From: Gammaproteobacteria bacterium
Lineage (GTDB): Bacteria > Pseudomonadota > Gammaproteobacteria > Arenicellales > Spongiicolonaceae
Assembly: GCA_028817275.1 (NCBI GenBank)
Contig: JAPPPZ010000075.1
Coordinates: 1 to 34,728, forward strand
Direction: 5' to 3'
DNA length: 34,728 bases
Shown here: one piece after another, positions 16,306 through 25,506 of the stretch
Layout of the letters: every line of letters begins with the position of its first letter
How positions within the stretch are numbered: the first letter of the stretch is position 1
Position numbers and translations under genes: made by a program
The notes under the pieces: model-generated
The model's input: only the letters and a program-made list of their open reading frames with translations
Database searches by the model: none
What the model was told of the DNA's origin: nothing

Positions 16306-16762
16306 AGGGCAGCCCCTCCACGATGCAGCAGGCGCGGTACAACTGCTCGGCCAAAACCACCCGCGCCAGCGCGTGCGGCAGGGTGAGGGCGGACAGCGAC
16401 CAGCATTCCCCGGCGCGTTCCAGGCAGCGGCGCGACAAACCGTCGGGGCCGCCGATGAGAAAAGCGGCGTCACCGCCGTCGCGGCGCCAGTCGGCGATGC
16501 GCGCGGCGATGTGGCTGGTGGCAAGGGCGCGGCCGCCGGGGTCCACGGCGATGATGCGCCCGGCGCTTGCGGCGGCGGCGAGCAGAAGTTCACCCTCGTC
16601 GCGCACCGCGCGCGCCAGGTCAGCGCCTTTGCCGCGCCGGGCCTGGGTGACGGCGCGCACCACCAGGCGGCTGTGGCGGGGGAAACGTTTCTGGTATTCG
16701 GCAACCGCCTGCCCGGCCCAGCCAGGCAGGCGCTTGCCGGTGCACGCGATGATGAGTTGCAA
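16295..16762 (-). CDS. rlmH: 23S rRNA pseudouridine-1915 N3-methyltransferase
   Basis: SPOUT-class SAM-dependent methyltransferase that modifies helix 69 of 23S rRNA in the assembled ribosome. The SAM-knot motif LIGGPDGLS, the WSLSALTLPHALARVVLAEQLYRA segment and the terminal PYHR are all highly typical. TTG 16762 is chosen as the start because it gives exactly 155 residues beginning QLIIACTGK, the same length and start context as E. coli RlmH; upstream in-frame codons run into preA. It follows the preA stop by 20 bases and precedes maf. Confidence 0.93.
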   Translation of the reverse strand: MQLIIACTGKRLPGWAGQAVAEYQKRFPRHSRLVVRAVTQARRGKGADLARAVRDEGELLLAAAASAGRIIAVDPGGRALATSHIAARIADWRRDGGDAAFLIGGPDGLSRRCLERAGECWSLSALTLPHALARVVLAEQLYRACCIVEGLPYHR

Positions 16763-16782
16763 GCGGCGGCGGAGCGAGGGGA

Positions 16783-18051
16783 TTAACCGGCGGTGCGCGC
16801 CGGGTTGTTGGGGTGGGTGGTCCAGTCGGCGTGTTCGGCGGCGCCGGCCGGGCGCATGGTGATGCAGCCCTCCACCGGGCAAACCGCGGCGCACAGGTTG
16901 CAGCCGACGCACTCCCCGGGAATCACTTCATAGTGCCGCCGGCCGTTCACTTCATGGGTGATGGCCTGGTGCGAAGTGTCCTCGCAGGCGATGTGGCAGC
17001 GGCCGCACTGGATGCACTTGTCCTGGTCGATCCAGGCTTTTTCCACATAATTTAAGTTCAGGTATTTCCAGTCGGTGAGACTCGGCACAGCAGCGCCGAC
17101 CAGGCGGTCCACCGAGTGCAGGTTTTTCTCATCCAGAAAACGCGCCAGGCCCTGCAGCATGTCGTCCACGATGCGAAAGCCGTAGGTCATGGCCGAGGTG
17201 CACACCTGCACGGTGCCGGCGCCCAGGGCCAGATAGTCCACCGCGTCGCGCCACGTCTCCACGCCGCCGATGCCGCCGATGGGCAGGCCGCGGGTGCGCG
17301 GGTCGCGGGCGATTTCGGCCACCATGTGCAGCGCGATGGGCTTCACCGCCGGGCCGCAGTAGCCGCCGTGGGTGCCCTTGCGGTCCACCGCGGGCCACAC
17401 GCTGAGGGTGTCGTAGTCCACCCGCATGATGGAGTTGATGGTGTTGATGAGCGACACCGCATCGGCGCCGCCCTCCTGCGCGGCGAGCGCCGGCTGGCGG
17501 ATGTCGGTGACATTGGGGGTGAGTTTGACCACCACCGGCAAGCGCGAATGTTTCTTGCACCACGCGCACACCTGCGCCACGTATTCCGGCACCTGCCCCA
17601 CCGCCGCGCCCATGCCGCGCTCCGACATGCCGTGCGGGCAGCCGAGGTTGAGTTCCAGGCCGTCGGCGCCGGCGTCTTCAATGCGCGCCACGATGTCGGC
17701 CCACGACTCTTCTTTCATCGGCACCATCACCGACACCAGTAGCGCGCGGTCCGGCCAGTTCTTCTTCACCTCGGCCACCTCGCGCAGGTTCACCGCCAGC
17801 GGCCGGTCGGTGATTAATTCAATGTTGTTGAAGCCGAGCAGGCGGCGTTCGCCGCCGTGCATGTAGCCGTAGCGCGGGCCGCTGACATTGACGATGGGCG
17901 GGTCCTCGCCGAGGGTCTTCCACACCACGCCGCCCCAGCCGGCCTCCAGGGCGCGGTTGACGTTGTAGGCCTTGTCGGTGGGCGGCGCCGAGGCCAGCCA
18001 CAGCGGGTTGGGCGCGCGGATGCCGGCGAAGTTGACGCTGAGCTCAGCCAT
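16783..18051 (-). CDS. preA: NAD-dependent dihydropyrimidine dehydrogenase, PreA subunit
   Basis: 422 residues. The N-terminal TIM barrel is dihydroorotate dehydrogenase-like and binds FMN (APNPLWLASAPPTDK, LELNLGCPHGMSERGMG, VKLTPNVTD, GGIGGVETWRDAVDYLALGA). The C terminus carries two 4Fe-4S motifs, CIQCGRCHIAC and CVGCNLCAAVCPVEGC. With PreT it reduces uracil and thymine with NADH to the 5,6-dihydro forms, the first step of reductive pyrimidine degradation. ATG 18051 overlaps the preT stop by 8 bases; the longer open frame upstream lies inside preT and is not used. Slightly longer than E. coli PreA (411). Confidence 0.95.
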   Translation of the reverse strand: MAELSVNFAGIRAPNPLWLASAPPTDKAYNVNRALEAGWGGVVWKTLGEDPPIVNVSGPRYGYMHGGERRLLGFNNIELITDRPLAVNLREVAEVKKNWPDRALLVSVMVPMKEESWADIVARIEDAGADGLELNLGCPHGMSERGMGAAVGQVPEYVAQVCAWCKKHSRLPVVVKLTPNVTDIRQPALAAQEGGADAVSLINTINSIMRVDYDTLSVWPAVDRKGTHGGYCGPAVKPIALHMVAEIARDPRTRGLPIGGIGGVETWRDAVDYLALGAGTVQVCTSAMTYGFRIVDDMLQGLARFLDEKNLHSVDRLVGAAVPSLTDWKYLNLNYVEKAWIDQDKCIQCGRCHIACEDTSHQAITHEVNGRRHYEVIPGECVGCNLCAAVCPVEGCITMRPAGAAEHADWTTHPNNPARTAG

Positions 18052-19324
18052 GGCCGCCGCCGAGAAACCGGTGAATGGAGCGCGCCGCCACTTTGCCGTC
18101 TTCAACGGCGGTGACGGTGAGGTTGTCGCCGCCGGCCACGCAGTCGCCGCCGGCCCACACTCCGGGGATGGAGGTGGCGCGGTCGGCGGTGACGCTGATG
18201 CGGCCATCGGCGGTGGACAGGCCTTCGGGAATGCCGCCGCCGAGGGCCTGGCCGATGGCGGTGAACACCATGTCGGCGGCGAGGGTGATGGTTTCACCGC
18301 CGTCGACGGTGAACTCGGCCGCGCGAACCGTGCCTTCGCCGATGAAGCGCGCCGGGCGGGCGTTGCAGCGGAAGTGCACGCCATTGGAGCGGGCGAAATC
18401 CTGTTCGTGGCGGCTGGCGCGCATGTCCTCCGGGCCGCGGCGGTAGACGATGGTCACTTCCTCGGCGCCGAGTTTGCGCGTCTGCACGGCGATGTCGATG
18501 GCCGTCATGCCGCCGCCGATGACCACAATTTTTTTGCCGACTTTAATGCGCGACTTGTCTTCGGCCTGGCGCAGGGCGGCGATAAAACCCACCGCGTCCA
18601 TGACGCCGTCCAAACCCTCACCCTCCACCCCGGCGCGGTTGACGCCGCCGAGTCCGGGCGACAAAAACACCGCGTCAAATTCGCCGCGCAATTCTTCCAG
18701 CGTAATGTCGCGGCCAAGTTCGGCGCCGGCGCGCATCTCAATGCCGCCGACGGCGAGAATGTATTCCACTTCCCGGCGCGCAAAATCGTCCACCGTTTTG
18801 TACGCGGCGATGCCGAATTCGTTCAGGCCGCCGGGCTTTTTTTGTTTTTCAAACACGGTGACGGCGTGGCCGAACAGCGCGAGTTGGTGCGCGCAGGCGA
18901 GGCCGGCCGGGCCGGCGCCGACCACCGCCGCGCGCTTGCCGGTGGATTCGGCGCGGCGGAAAAACTGCACGCCGCGCTCCAGCACCGGGTCGGTGGCGTG
19001 GCGCTGCAAAAGCCCGATGCGCACCGGCGAGTCGCCGGGTTTGTTGCGCACGCAAACCTCTTCGCACAAAATTTCGGTGGGGCAGACGCGCGCGCACATG
19101 CCGCCCATGATGTTGGCGCGCAAAATGGTGCGCGCCGCGCCGTCACCATTGCCGCTGCGGATTTGGTGGATGAAGCCGGGAATGTCAATGCCGGTGGGGC
19201 AGGCGCTGACGCACGGCGCGTCATAGCAGAAGTAGCAGCGCGCGCTTTCCACCAATCCGCCATGGCCGCTCAGCGGCGGGTGGATGTCGGTGAAGTTCTT
19301 CTCGATTTCAGCCGGTGTTGGCAT
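18044..19324 (-). CDS. preT: Dihydropyrimidine dehydrogenase, PreT subunit
   Basis: 426 residues, related to the glutamate synthase small subunit. Two N-terminal cysteine-rich motifs (CYFCYDAPCVSACPTGIDI and CARVCPTEILCEEVC) would hold 4Fe-4S clusters. They are followed by an FAD-binding GAGPAGLACAHQLAL motif and an NAD(P)-binding GGGMTAIDIAVQ motif, and the C terminus has the second FAD motif (VWAGGDCVAGG). PreT takes electrons from NADH and passes them to PreA. Its stop overlaps the preA start. It contains one copy of the GGGTGAGGGTTTG word encoding GEGL. Confidence 0.94.
   Translation of the reverse strand: MPTPAEIEKNFTDIHPPLSGHGGLVESARCYFCYDAPCVSACPTGIDIPGFIHQIRSGNGDGAARTILRANIMGGMCARVCPTEILCEEVCVRNKPGDSPVRIGLLQRHATDPVLERGVQFFRRAESTGKRAAVVGAGPAGLACAHQLALFGHAVTVFEKQKKPGGLNEFGIAAYKTVDDFARREVEYILAVGGIEMRAGAELGRDITLEELRGEFDAVFLSPGLGGVNRAGVEGEGLDGVMDAVGFIAALRQAEDKSRIKVGKKIVVIGGGMTAIDIAVQTRKLGAEEVTIVYRRGPEDMRASRHEQDFARSNGVHFRCNARPARFIGEGTVRAAEFTVDGGETITLAADMVFTAIGQALGGGIPEGLSTADGRISVTADRATSIPGVWAGGDCVAGGDNLTVTAVEDGKVAARSIHRFLGGGHG
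18611..18623 (-). repeat. GGGTGAGGGTTTG word, copy 3
   Basis: Exact minus-strand copy inside preT, encoding the GEGL of VEGEGLDGV with codons GGT-GAG-GGT-TTG. Confidence 0.8.
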
Positions 19325-19339
19325 GGATGAGGGTGAAAG

Positions 19340-19936
19340 TCAGCGCCGCCACCGCCAGACCGCCGGCAGCAGCGCGGCGGCGAGGGCAATTTTAAGCGCA
19401 TCGCCGGGCAGGAACAACAGCATGCCGACCTTGAGCACCGGCTTGTCCCAGCCGATGACGGCGCCCAACCACAGCAGGCCGCAGGCGTAGATGAGAAAAT
19501 TACCGGCCACCATGGCGGCCACGGTGCCGGCCACCCGGCGGTCCCAGCCGAATTGCGCCAGGCGGCCCACCACCCAGGCGGCGGCGATAAAGCCCACCAG
19601 GTAACCGCCGGTGGGGCCCAACATGTATGCAAAACCGATTCCTTTCTCCGGCGTGCCGGCAAACACCGGCAACCCGGCCGCCCCGGCCGCCAAATACGCC
19701 GCCACCGAAGTCACGCCCAGCGCCGGCCCGTACACCATGCCCAGCGCCAGCACCACGAACGTCTGCATGGTCACCGGCACCGGCCAGAAGGGAATCTGCG
19801 CCCGGGCCGAGACCGTCAACAGCGCCACTCCGGCCAGCACCAGCAGCACCGCGCGCACCGCCTGGCCCGGCGGAGCAGCGGCCGCCGGCCACAGGGCGGC
19901 GGCAAGGGTGGGGCTGGGGTTTGCAGGGCGCTTCAT
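19340..19936 (-). CDS. bioY: BioY-family biotin transporter
   Basis: Inner-membrane substrate-binding component (S component) of a biotin ECF-type transporter, 198 residues with about six helices. The family hallmarks are IPFWPVPVTMQTFVVLALGMVYGPALG and the GLPVFAGTPEKGIGFAYMLGPTGGYLVGF region. BioY can work alone or with EcfAT; no ecfA or ecfT is present here. It lies between dihydropyrimidinase (31-base gap) and preT (15-base gap), all in one direction, so it is co-transcribed with pyrimidine catabolism genes. A vitamin other than biotin cannot be excluded from sequence alone. Confidence 0.9.
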   Translation of the reverse strand: MKRPANPSPTLAAALWPAAAAPPGQAVRAVLLVLAGVALLTVSARAQIPFWPVPVTMQTFVVLALGMVYGPALGVTSVAAYLAAGAAGLPVFAGTPEKGIGFAYMLGPTGGYLVGFIAAAWVVGRLAQFGWDRRVAGTVAAMVAGNFLIYACGLLWLGAVIGWDKPVLKVGMLLFLPGDALKIALAAALLPAVWRWRR

Positions 19937-19967
19937 TTTCGGCCTCCGGTTAACCAGGGTTTTGGAA

Positions 19968-21434
<1,467 letters not shown>

Positions 21435-22916
21435 TCAGGCCCCGGCCGGGGCGGCGGCGGTGTTTTTGTGGGCGCCGAACATGCTCATCACCCAGTACAA
21501 AACCGCGCCGAGCAGGGAGCCGGTGAACCAGCCGTAACTGTAAAACCAGCCGATCTGCTCCACAAACAGGGCGACAAAAGTCAGCGCCACCGGCACCAGA
21601 AAGGCGACGAAGCCGGCGGTGTTCCACGCCGGGTAGACGCCGTCCTGGTACAGGCCGGGCAAATCCAGTTCACGGCGGCGGACGATGAAGTAGTCCACGA
21701 TCATGATGCCGGCCACCGGGCCGAGCAGGCTGGAGTAGCCGATAAGCCAGTTGGAATACAAACTTTCCACACTGACATCGGAATCCAGCCAGCCGAGTTT
21801 TTTCAGCAACTCCCAGCCCACCAGCAGAATGCCCACCAGGCCGGTGAGCAGCACGCCGCGCGTCTGGTTAATCACGCGGGGCGCGACATTCTGGAAGTCG
21901 TTGGTGGGCGCCACCACGTTGGCCGCGGCGTTGGTGGACAGGGTGGCGAGAATAATAATCACCATGGAAACCGCCACCCACAACGGGCTGTCGATTTTGC
22001 CAATCAGGGTGATGGGGTCGGACACCGTCTCGCCCACCAGGGTCTCCGAGGCCGCGGTCAGGATCACGCCGAGGGCGGCGAACAGAAACATGGTCACCGG
22101 CAGGCCGATGATCTGGCCGCGTACCTGGGCGCGCTGCGACTCGGCGTAGCGCGAGAAGTCGGGAATGTTCAGCGCCAGCGTCGCCCAGAAGCCGACCATG
22201 GCGGTGAGGCCGCCGAAGAAATACCCCCACAGCGAGGCATCGGCCGGGCGTTTGGGCGCCTGCGCCAGCAGTTCGGTGACCGAGGCCTGCGGGTAGGCCC
22301 AGACCAAAAGGCCCAGGCCCACAATCAGCAGCAGCGGGGCGGCGAAAGCCTCCAGATTTTTAATCGCCTCGGAACCGCGAATGACCACCCATACATTGAG
22401 CACCCAGAAAATGGCGAAACCGCACACCTCGCCGACGCCGCCGAGTTCACCCCAGGCCGGGAACAGCGCGGAGAGAAAAAAGTGGATGGCAAGGCCGCCG
22501 AACAGGGTTTGAATGCCGAACCAGCCGCATGCCACCAGCGCGCGAATCAGCGCCGGTACGTTGGAGCCGAGCACGCCGAAAGAGGAGCGCAACAGCACTG
22601 GAAACGGTATGCCGTATTTGGTGCCGGGATAGGCGTTCAGGCACAGCGGGATGAGGATAATCACATTGGCGAGGAAGATCGCCCACAGCGCCTCGCCCAC
22701 CGACAGGCCGAAATAGGCGGTCAACACGCCGCCCAGGGTGTAGGTGGGTACGCAGATGGACATGCCCACCCACAGGGCGGCGAAGTTCCAGGTCTTCCAC
22801 GTGCGCACCGAGGCGGTGGTCGGGGCGATGTCTTTGTTGTAGCGTGGACTGTTGAGAACGTCATCGCCGGCGGCGAGTTCGTGGTGCTCTCCGACGGTGC
22901 GGACTGTGCTGATCAT
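21435..22916 (-). CDS. NCS1-family nucleobase/hydantoin permease
   Basis: Inner-membrane symporter of 493 residues with twelve hydrophobic helices. NCS1 features include NFAALWVGMSICVPTYTLGG near the N terminus, YGIPFPVLLRSSFGVLGSNVPALIRALVACGWFGIQT, NIPDFSRYA and the later LGPVAGIMIVDYF motif. Relatives import uracil, cytosine, allantoin or hydantoins. Between beta-ureidopropionase and dihydropyrimidinase the likely cargo is uracil/thymine or a dihydropyrimidine/hydantoin. The ATG follows a perfect AGGAGG by 7 bases. Confidence 0.93.
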   Translation of the reverse strand: MISTVRTVGEHHELAAGDDVLNSPRYNKDIAPTTASVRTWKTWNFAALWVGMSICVPTYTLGGVLTAYFGLSVGEALWAIFLANVIILIPLCLNAYPGTKYGIPFPVLLRSSFGVLGSNVPALIRALVACGWFGIQTLFGGLAIHFFLSALFPAWGELGGVGEVCGFAIFWVLNVWVVIRGSEAIKNLEAFAAPLLLIVGLGLLVWAYPQASVTELLAQAPKRPADASLWGYFFGGLTAMVGFWATLALNIPDFSRYAESQRAQVRGQIIGLPVTMFLFAALGVILTAASETLVGETVSDPITLIGKIDSPLWVAVSMVIIILATLSTNAAANVVAPTNDFQNVAPRVINQTRGVLLTGLVGILLVGWELLKKLGWLDSDVSVESLYSNWLIGYSSLLGPVAGIMIVDYFIVRRRELDLPGLYQDGVYPAWNTAGFVAFLVPVALTFVALFVEQIGWFYSYGWFTGSLLGAVLYWVMSMFGAHKNTAAAPAGA

Positions 22917-22982
22917 GGTGGCGCCTCCTGAGTTGGTGGTTGGGGGTCGGGAAATGGTTGTTGGAGTTTGGGAAACGGTGGT

Positions 22983-23855
22983 TCAGACCGCCGCAAGGTT
23001 GCGGTAGGTCTCGGGCCGGCGGTCGCGGAAGAACTGCCACAGGTCGCGCACTTCGCGGACCATGTCCAGGTCAATGTCGTGCACCAGCAACTCGTCCTGG
23101 TCGTAACTGGCCTGGGCTTCAATTTTGCCGCGCGGGTTGACGATGTAACTGGAGCCGTAAAACTCGCCCATGCGCTCGGCCCACGGCTCCTCCCGGCCGA
23201 CGCGGTTGATGGCGCCGATAAAAACGCCGTTGGCCGCGGCCGAGGCCGGCTGCTCCAGTTCCCACAAATACTTGCTGAGGCCGGCCACGGTGGCCGAGGG
23301 GTTGACGATGTACTCGGCGCCGTTCAGCGCCAGGGCGCGCCAGCCTTCGGGGAAGTGGCGGTCGTAGCAGATGTAGACGCCGAGTTTAAGGTAGGCGGTG
23401 TCAAACACCGGGTAGCCGAGATTGCCGGGTTTGAAGAAAAACTTTTCGTAAAAGCCGGGGTCCACATGGGGGATGTGGGTTTTGCGGTATTTGCCGAGGT
23501 ATTTTCCGTCGGCGTCGATGACGGCCGCGGTGTTGTAGTAAACGCCGGGCATGTCCTCTTCGTAGATCGGCGACACAATCACCATGTTGTGCCTGGCCGC
23601 GCATTCCTGCATCAATTTCGTGGTGTCGCCGTCGGGAATGCGCTCGGCGGCGGCATACCACTTGCGCTCCTGCCCGGGGCAGAAATACGGCTGCGTCCAC
23701 ACCTCCTGAAAGCACAAAACCTGCACCCCGCGCGCGCCGGCCTCGGCCACCAGCGGCAGGTGCGCCTCCACCATGTGCCGCCGAATTTCCTCCGGCTGCA
23801 TGGAGGCGTCACCTTTGAGATTCATCTGAATCAAGCCGCATTTAACTTTGTGCAT
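22983..23855 (-). CDS. Beta-ureidopropionase (N-carbamoyl-beta-alanine amidohydrolase), nitrilase family
   Basis: 290 residues. The nitrilase catalytic triad is Glu51 (CFQEVW), Lys125 (YRKTHIPH) and Cys163 (YICYDRHFPE). The YFCPGQERKWY and HVDPGFYEKFFFKPG segments fit the beta-ureidopropionase/N-carbamoyl amidohydrolase branch. It releases beta-alanine or 3-aminoisobutyrate plus CO2 and ammonia, the last step of the reductive route. ATG 23855 begins the conserved KCGLIQM strand; the open frame upstream crosses an intergenic gap and the neighbouring gene and is rejected. First gene of the operon. N-carbamoyl-D-amino acid hydrolase is a less likely alternative. Confidence 0.92.
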   Translation of the reverse strand: MHKVKCGLIQMNLKGDASMQPEEIRRHMVEAHLPLVAEAGARGVQVLCFQEVWTQPYFCPGQERKWYAAAERIPDGDTTKLMQECAARHNMVIVSPIYEEDMPGVYYNTAAVIDADGKYLGKYRKTHIPHVDPGFYEKFFFKPGNLGYPVFDTAYLKLGVYICYDRHFPEGWRALALNGAEYIVNPSATVAGLSKYLWELEQPASAAANGVFIGAINRVGREEPWAERMGEFYGSSYIVNPRGKIEAQASYDQDELLVHDIDLDMVREVRDLWQFFRDRRPETYRNLAAV

Positions 23856-23882
23856 AATCAAGCCCCAAAGCAGGGTCAGGCA

Positions 23883-23912
23883 ATCATGGCACAACCCCGG
23901 GCGGCATGTCAA
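23883..23912 (-). promoter_or_regulatory. Candidate promoter of the pyrimidine-degradation operon
   Basis: On the minus strand a perfect -35 TTGACA (23907-23912) is followed after 18 bases by CATGAT (23883-23888, four of six). Transcription would start about 20 bases before the ATG at 23855. The -35 lies within a 14-base word (23901-23914) that also recurs at 24665-24678 after the second copy of the neighbouring module. Confidence 0.5.
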
Positions 23913-23914
23913 GC
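23901..23914 (+). repeat. 14-base boundary repeat, copy 1
   Basis: GCGGCATGTCAAGC here recurs exactly at 24665-24678. Each copy lies at the downstream side of a DUF6883-like gene, so it probably belongs to the duplicated unit. Confidence 0.6.
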
Positions 23915-23940
23915 CCGGGGCCGGCGGCGGTGAGGGCCTG

Positions 23941-24309
23941 TCAAACGCCGCCGCGCCGGTAGATTTCCGCCTCCTTTTTCTTCGCCGCGCGGGCATGCGG
24001 AGTCGCGCCCTCCGCGCTGATGTGCCAGATGGGGGTGATGAGGACTTTTCCCTTGCGCGGCGAGAGGATGCTGCCGCAGAAACGGTAGTTGGTGCCGCGC
24101 CGGCCCGGCCGCTTGCCAATATAAACCGCCCCGGCCAGTTGTGCGTGCAGGGCCTGTGCAAACTCCCCCGGCCTTTGCCGGGAAAAACCGCAGGTGTGAA
24201 TGAAAAAATTCGCCTTGGGTCCACCATCCTTGCGCCGGGTCTCCAGAAGATAGTCCACAAGTTTCGCGGGCGCGATGATTCCCTCCCTGAAAGGAGCGTC
24301 CTGGTCCAT
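23941..24309 (-). CDS. DUF6883-like protein, module copy 1
   Basis: 122 residues, soluble. From memory of family motifs it fits DUF6883 (APAKLVDYLL, GPKANFFIHTCGFSRQRPGEFAQALHAQL, NYRFCGSILSPRKGKVLITPIW); function is not established. The first 51 residues are identical to the neighbouring copy at 24673-25053, then the two diverge. In copy 2 the C terminus keeps PHFVTARP, while here it reads PHARAAKKK, so this copy has lost or changed that end. It begins 2 bases after the stop of the DUF4926-like gene, as in copy 2, implying a fixed two-gene unit. Confidence 0.7.
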   Translation of the reverse strand: MDQDAPFREGIIAPAKLVDYLLETRRKDGGPKANFFIHTCGFSRQRPGEFAQALHAQLAGAVYIGKRPGRRGTNYRFCGSILSPRKGKVLITPIWHISAEGATPHARAAKKKEAEIYRRGGV

Positions 24310-24354
24310 GCTCAGCCCATGCCGCTTTTCCAGACCAGTTCAACCTCGCTCTCG
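24155..24354. repeat. 200-base perfect direct repeat, copy A
   Basis: Read base by base, 24155-24354 is identical to 24899-25098 (offset 744). It covers the beginning of the DUF6883-like gene, the 2-base spacer and the end of the DUF4926-like gene. Both flanks remain similar but diverged. Confidence 0.95.
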
Positions 24355-24638
24355 TGGAGATCGAGAATGTTGTCATCGAGAATTTCCTCGAGGGAGTTGA
24401 ACTCCACCATGTACCAGCCACTCGGCTTGCCGGCATCGGCGTGGATGAGTACGACGGTGCCCTCGGCGCCTTTTTTGAAGCCGTCTTTCTCGTGCGCATC
24501 GGTGGCCAGTTTGACCACATCGTGCTCTTCGGTCACCCCCAATTTCGGCCGCGCTCGCGTGGCACCGCCAAAAACCGCCGCCCGGCCGGGGCCAGGCCGC
24601 CGCTCAGGAATTGCTGCCGCTGTACTGTGCATTGTCAT
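24312..24638 (-). CDS. DUF4926-like protein, module copy 1
   Basis: 108 residues from ATG 24638; ATG 24632 would give 106. A low-complexity N terminus (STAAAIPERRPG, shared with copy 2) is followed by a small beta-rich domain: HDVVKLATDAHEKDGFKKGAEGTVVLIH, YMVEF, and the ending ESEVELVWKSGMG. This is the pattern of DUF4926, whose members are small proteins often found next to other small unknown genes. No ribosome-binding sequence precedes the start, unlike copy 2. The next gene (DUF6883-like) begins 2 bases after its stop. Compared with copy 2 it lacks about 25 residues before the conserved domain. Confidence 0.65.
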   Translation of the reverse strand: MTMHSTAAAIPERRPGPGRAAVFGGATRARPKLGVTEEHDVVKLATDAHEKDGFKKGAEGTVVLIHADAGKPSGWYMVEFNSLEEILDDNILDLHESEVELVWKSGMG

Positions 24639-24664
24639 GGTTGGCATGTTTTTCACGGTTGGGG

Positions 24665-24678
24665 GCGGCATGTCAAGC
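24665..24678 (+). repeat. 14-base boundary repeat, copy 2
   Basis: Identical to 23901-23914. Here it overlaps the stop codon of the second DUF6883-like gene (TGA of TTGACA on the minus strand), whereas copy 1 lies 27 bases past its gene. Confidence 0.6.
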
Positions 24679-25053
24679 ATTTTTTGCGTCATGGATTTCA
24701 CGTTCTTTTTCCCATGCCGGGCGGGCGGTGACGAAGTGCGGGATCGCGCCTTCCCGGCTGATGCACCAGACACTGGTGATGCAGATTTTCCCCCGGCGCG
24801 GCGAGAGAAGGCTGCCGCAGAAAGCATAATTTACGCCGCCACTGGATGCGCGGCGTTTCCCCAGAAACACCGCCCCGGCCAGTTGCGCATGCAGGGCGTG
24901 TGCAAACTCCCCCGGCCTTTGCCGGGAAAAACCGCAGGTGTGAATGAAAAAATTCGCCTTGGGTCCACCATCCTTGCGCCGGGTCTCCAGAAGATAGTCC
25001 ACAAGTTTCGCGGGCGCGATGATTCCCTCCCTGAAAGGAGCGTCCTGGTCCAT
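24673..25053 (-). CDS. DUF6883-like protein, module copy 2
   Basis: 126 residues, paralogue of the gene at 23941-24309. The first 51 residues are identical to copy 1, then about half of positions match. The C terminus (WCISREGAIPHFVTARPAWEKE) keeps the pattern I associate with DUF6883 (a VW strand followed by P-x-LVTAYP), so this is probably the less altered copy. It starts 2 bases after the DUF4926-like stop. Role unknown; the fixed, tight two-gene order resembles toxin-antitoxin organisation, but no toxin motif is visible. Confidence 0.7.
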   Translation of the reverse strand: MDQDAPFREGIIAPAKLVDYLLETRRKDGGPKANFFIHTCGFSRQRPGEFAHALHAQLAGAVFLGKRRASSGGVNYAFCGSLLSPRRGKICITSVWCISREGAIPHFVTARPAWEKEREIHDAKNA

Positions 25054-25098
25054 GCTCAGCCCATGCCGCTTTTCCAGACCAGTTCAACCTCGCTCTCG
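24899..25098. repeat. 200-base perfect direct repeat, copy B
   Basis: Identical to 24155-24354. Its centre is the DUF4926-stop/DUF6883-start junction of module copy 2. Confidence 0.95.
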
Positions 25099-25460
25099 CC
25101 AAGGTCGAGAAAATGGCAGAAAGGATCCTCCATGTCCGGTCTTTTTTTGCGGTGGTCAAACTCCACCATAAACTGGCCGCCGGGCTTGCCGGCCTGGTCG
25201 GTGTAAATCACCACCACCGTCCCCTGCTCGCCTCTTTTGAAGCCTTTTTTCTCGTGGGCCTCGGTGGCCAGTTTGACCACGTCTAGTTCCTCCAGCAGCG
25301 CCCCGGATTTCAGCCGCATTTTCGGGTGGCGCGCAAGGGCATCGGCCACGGCGGCTGCGGACCAGGTTTTATGCTGAATCCGGGGGCGCGCCATGCCGCC
25401 CAAAGCCGCCCGGCCGGGCCGCCGCTCAGGAATCGCCGCCGCTGTGCTCATTGCGCTCAT
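25056..25460 (-). CDS. DUF4926-like protein, module copy 2
   Basis: 134 residues from ATG 25460, which is preceded by GAGGG at a suitable distance; ATG 25451 is an alternative. The N terminus STAAAIPERRPG matches copy 1. A segment absent from copy 1 follows (IQHKTWSAAAVADALARHP...), then the DUF4926-like domain ELDVVKLATEAHEKKGFKRGEQGTVVVIY, FMVEFDH and the shared ending ESEVELVWKSGMG. It is the first gene of the duplicated array, 46 bases downstream of the autotransporter stop on the same strand. Confidence 0.65.
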   Translation of the reverse strand: MSAMSTAAAIPERRPGRAALGGMARPRIQHKTWSAAAVADALARHPKMRLKSGALLEELDVVKLATEAHEKKGFKRGEQGTVVVIYTDQAGKPGGQFMVEFDHRKKRPDMEDPFCHFLDLGESEVELVWKSGMG

Positions 25461-25506
25461 GCCGCGAACCCTCGCATAAAATCCGCCGCCAGTCAACCGG
25501 CCGGGC

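Noticed and set aside
16306-16704. Use of an upstream ATG at 16704 for maf
   Set aside because: This would add over 130 residues translated from inside rlmH in another frame, with no Maf-like sequence.
24155-25098. The 200-base direct repeats as ends of an insertion sequence or composite transposon
   Set aside because: No transposase, terminal inverted repeats or target duplication are visible; the repeats are coding sequence of duplicated genes.
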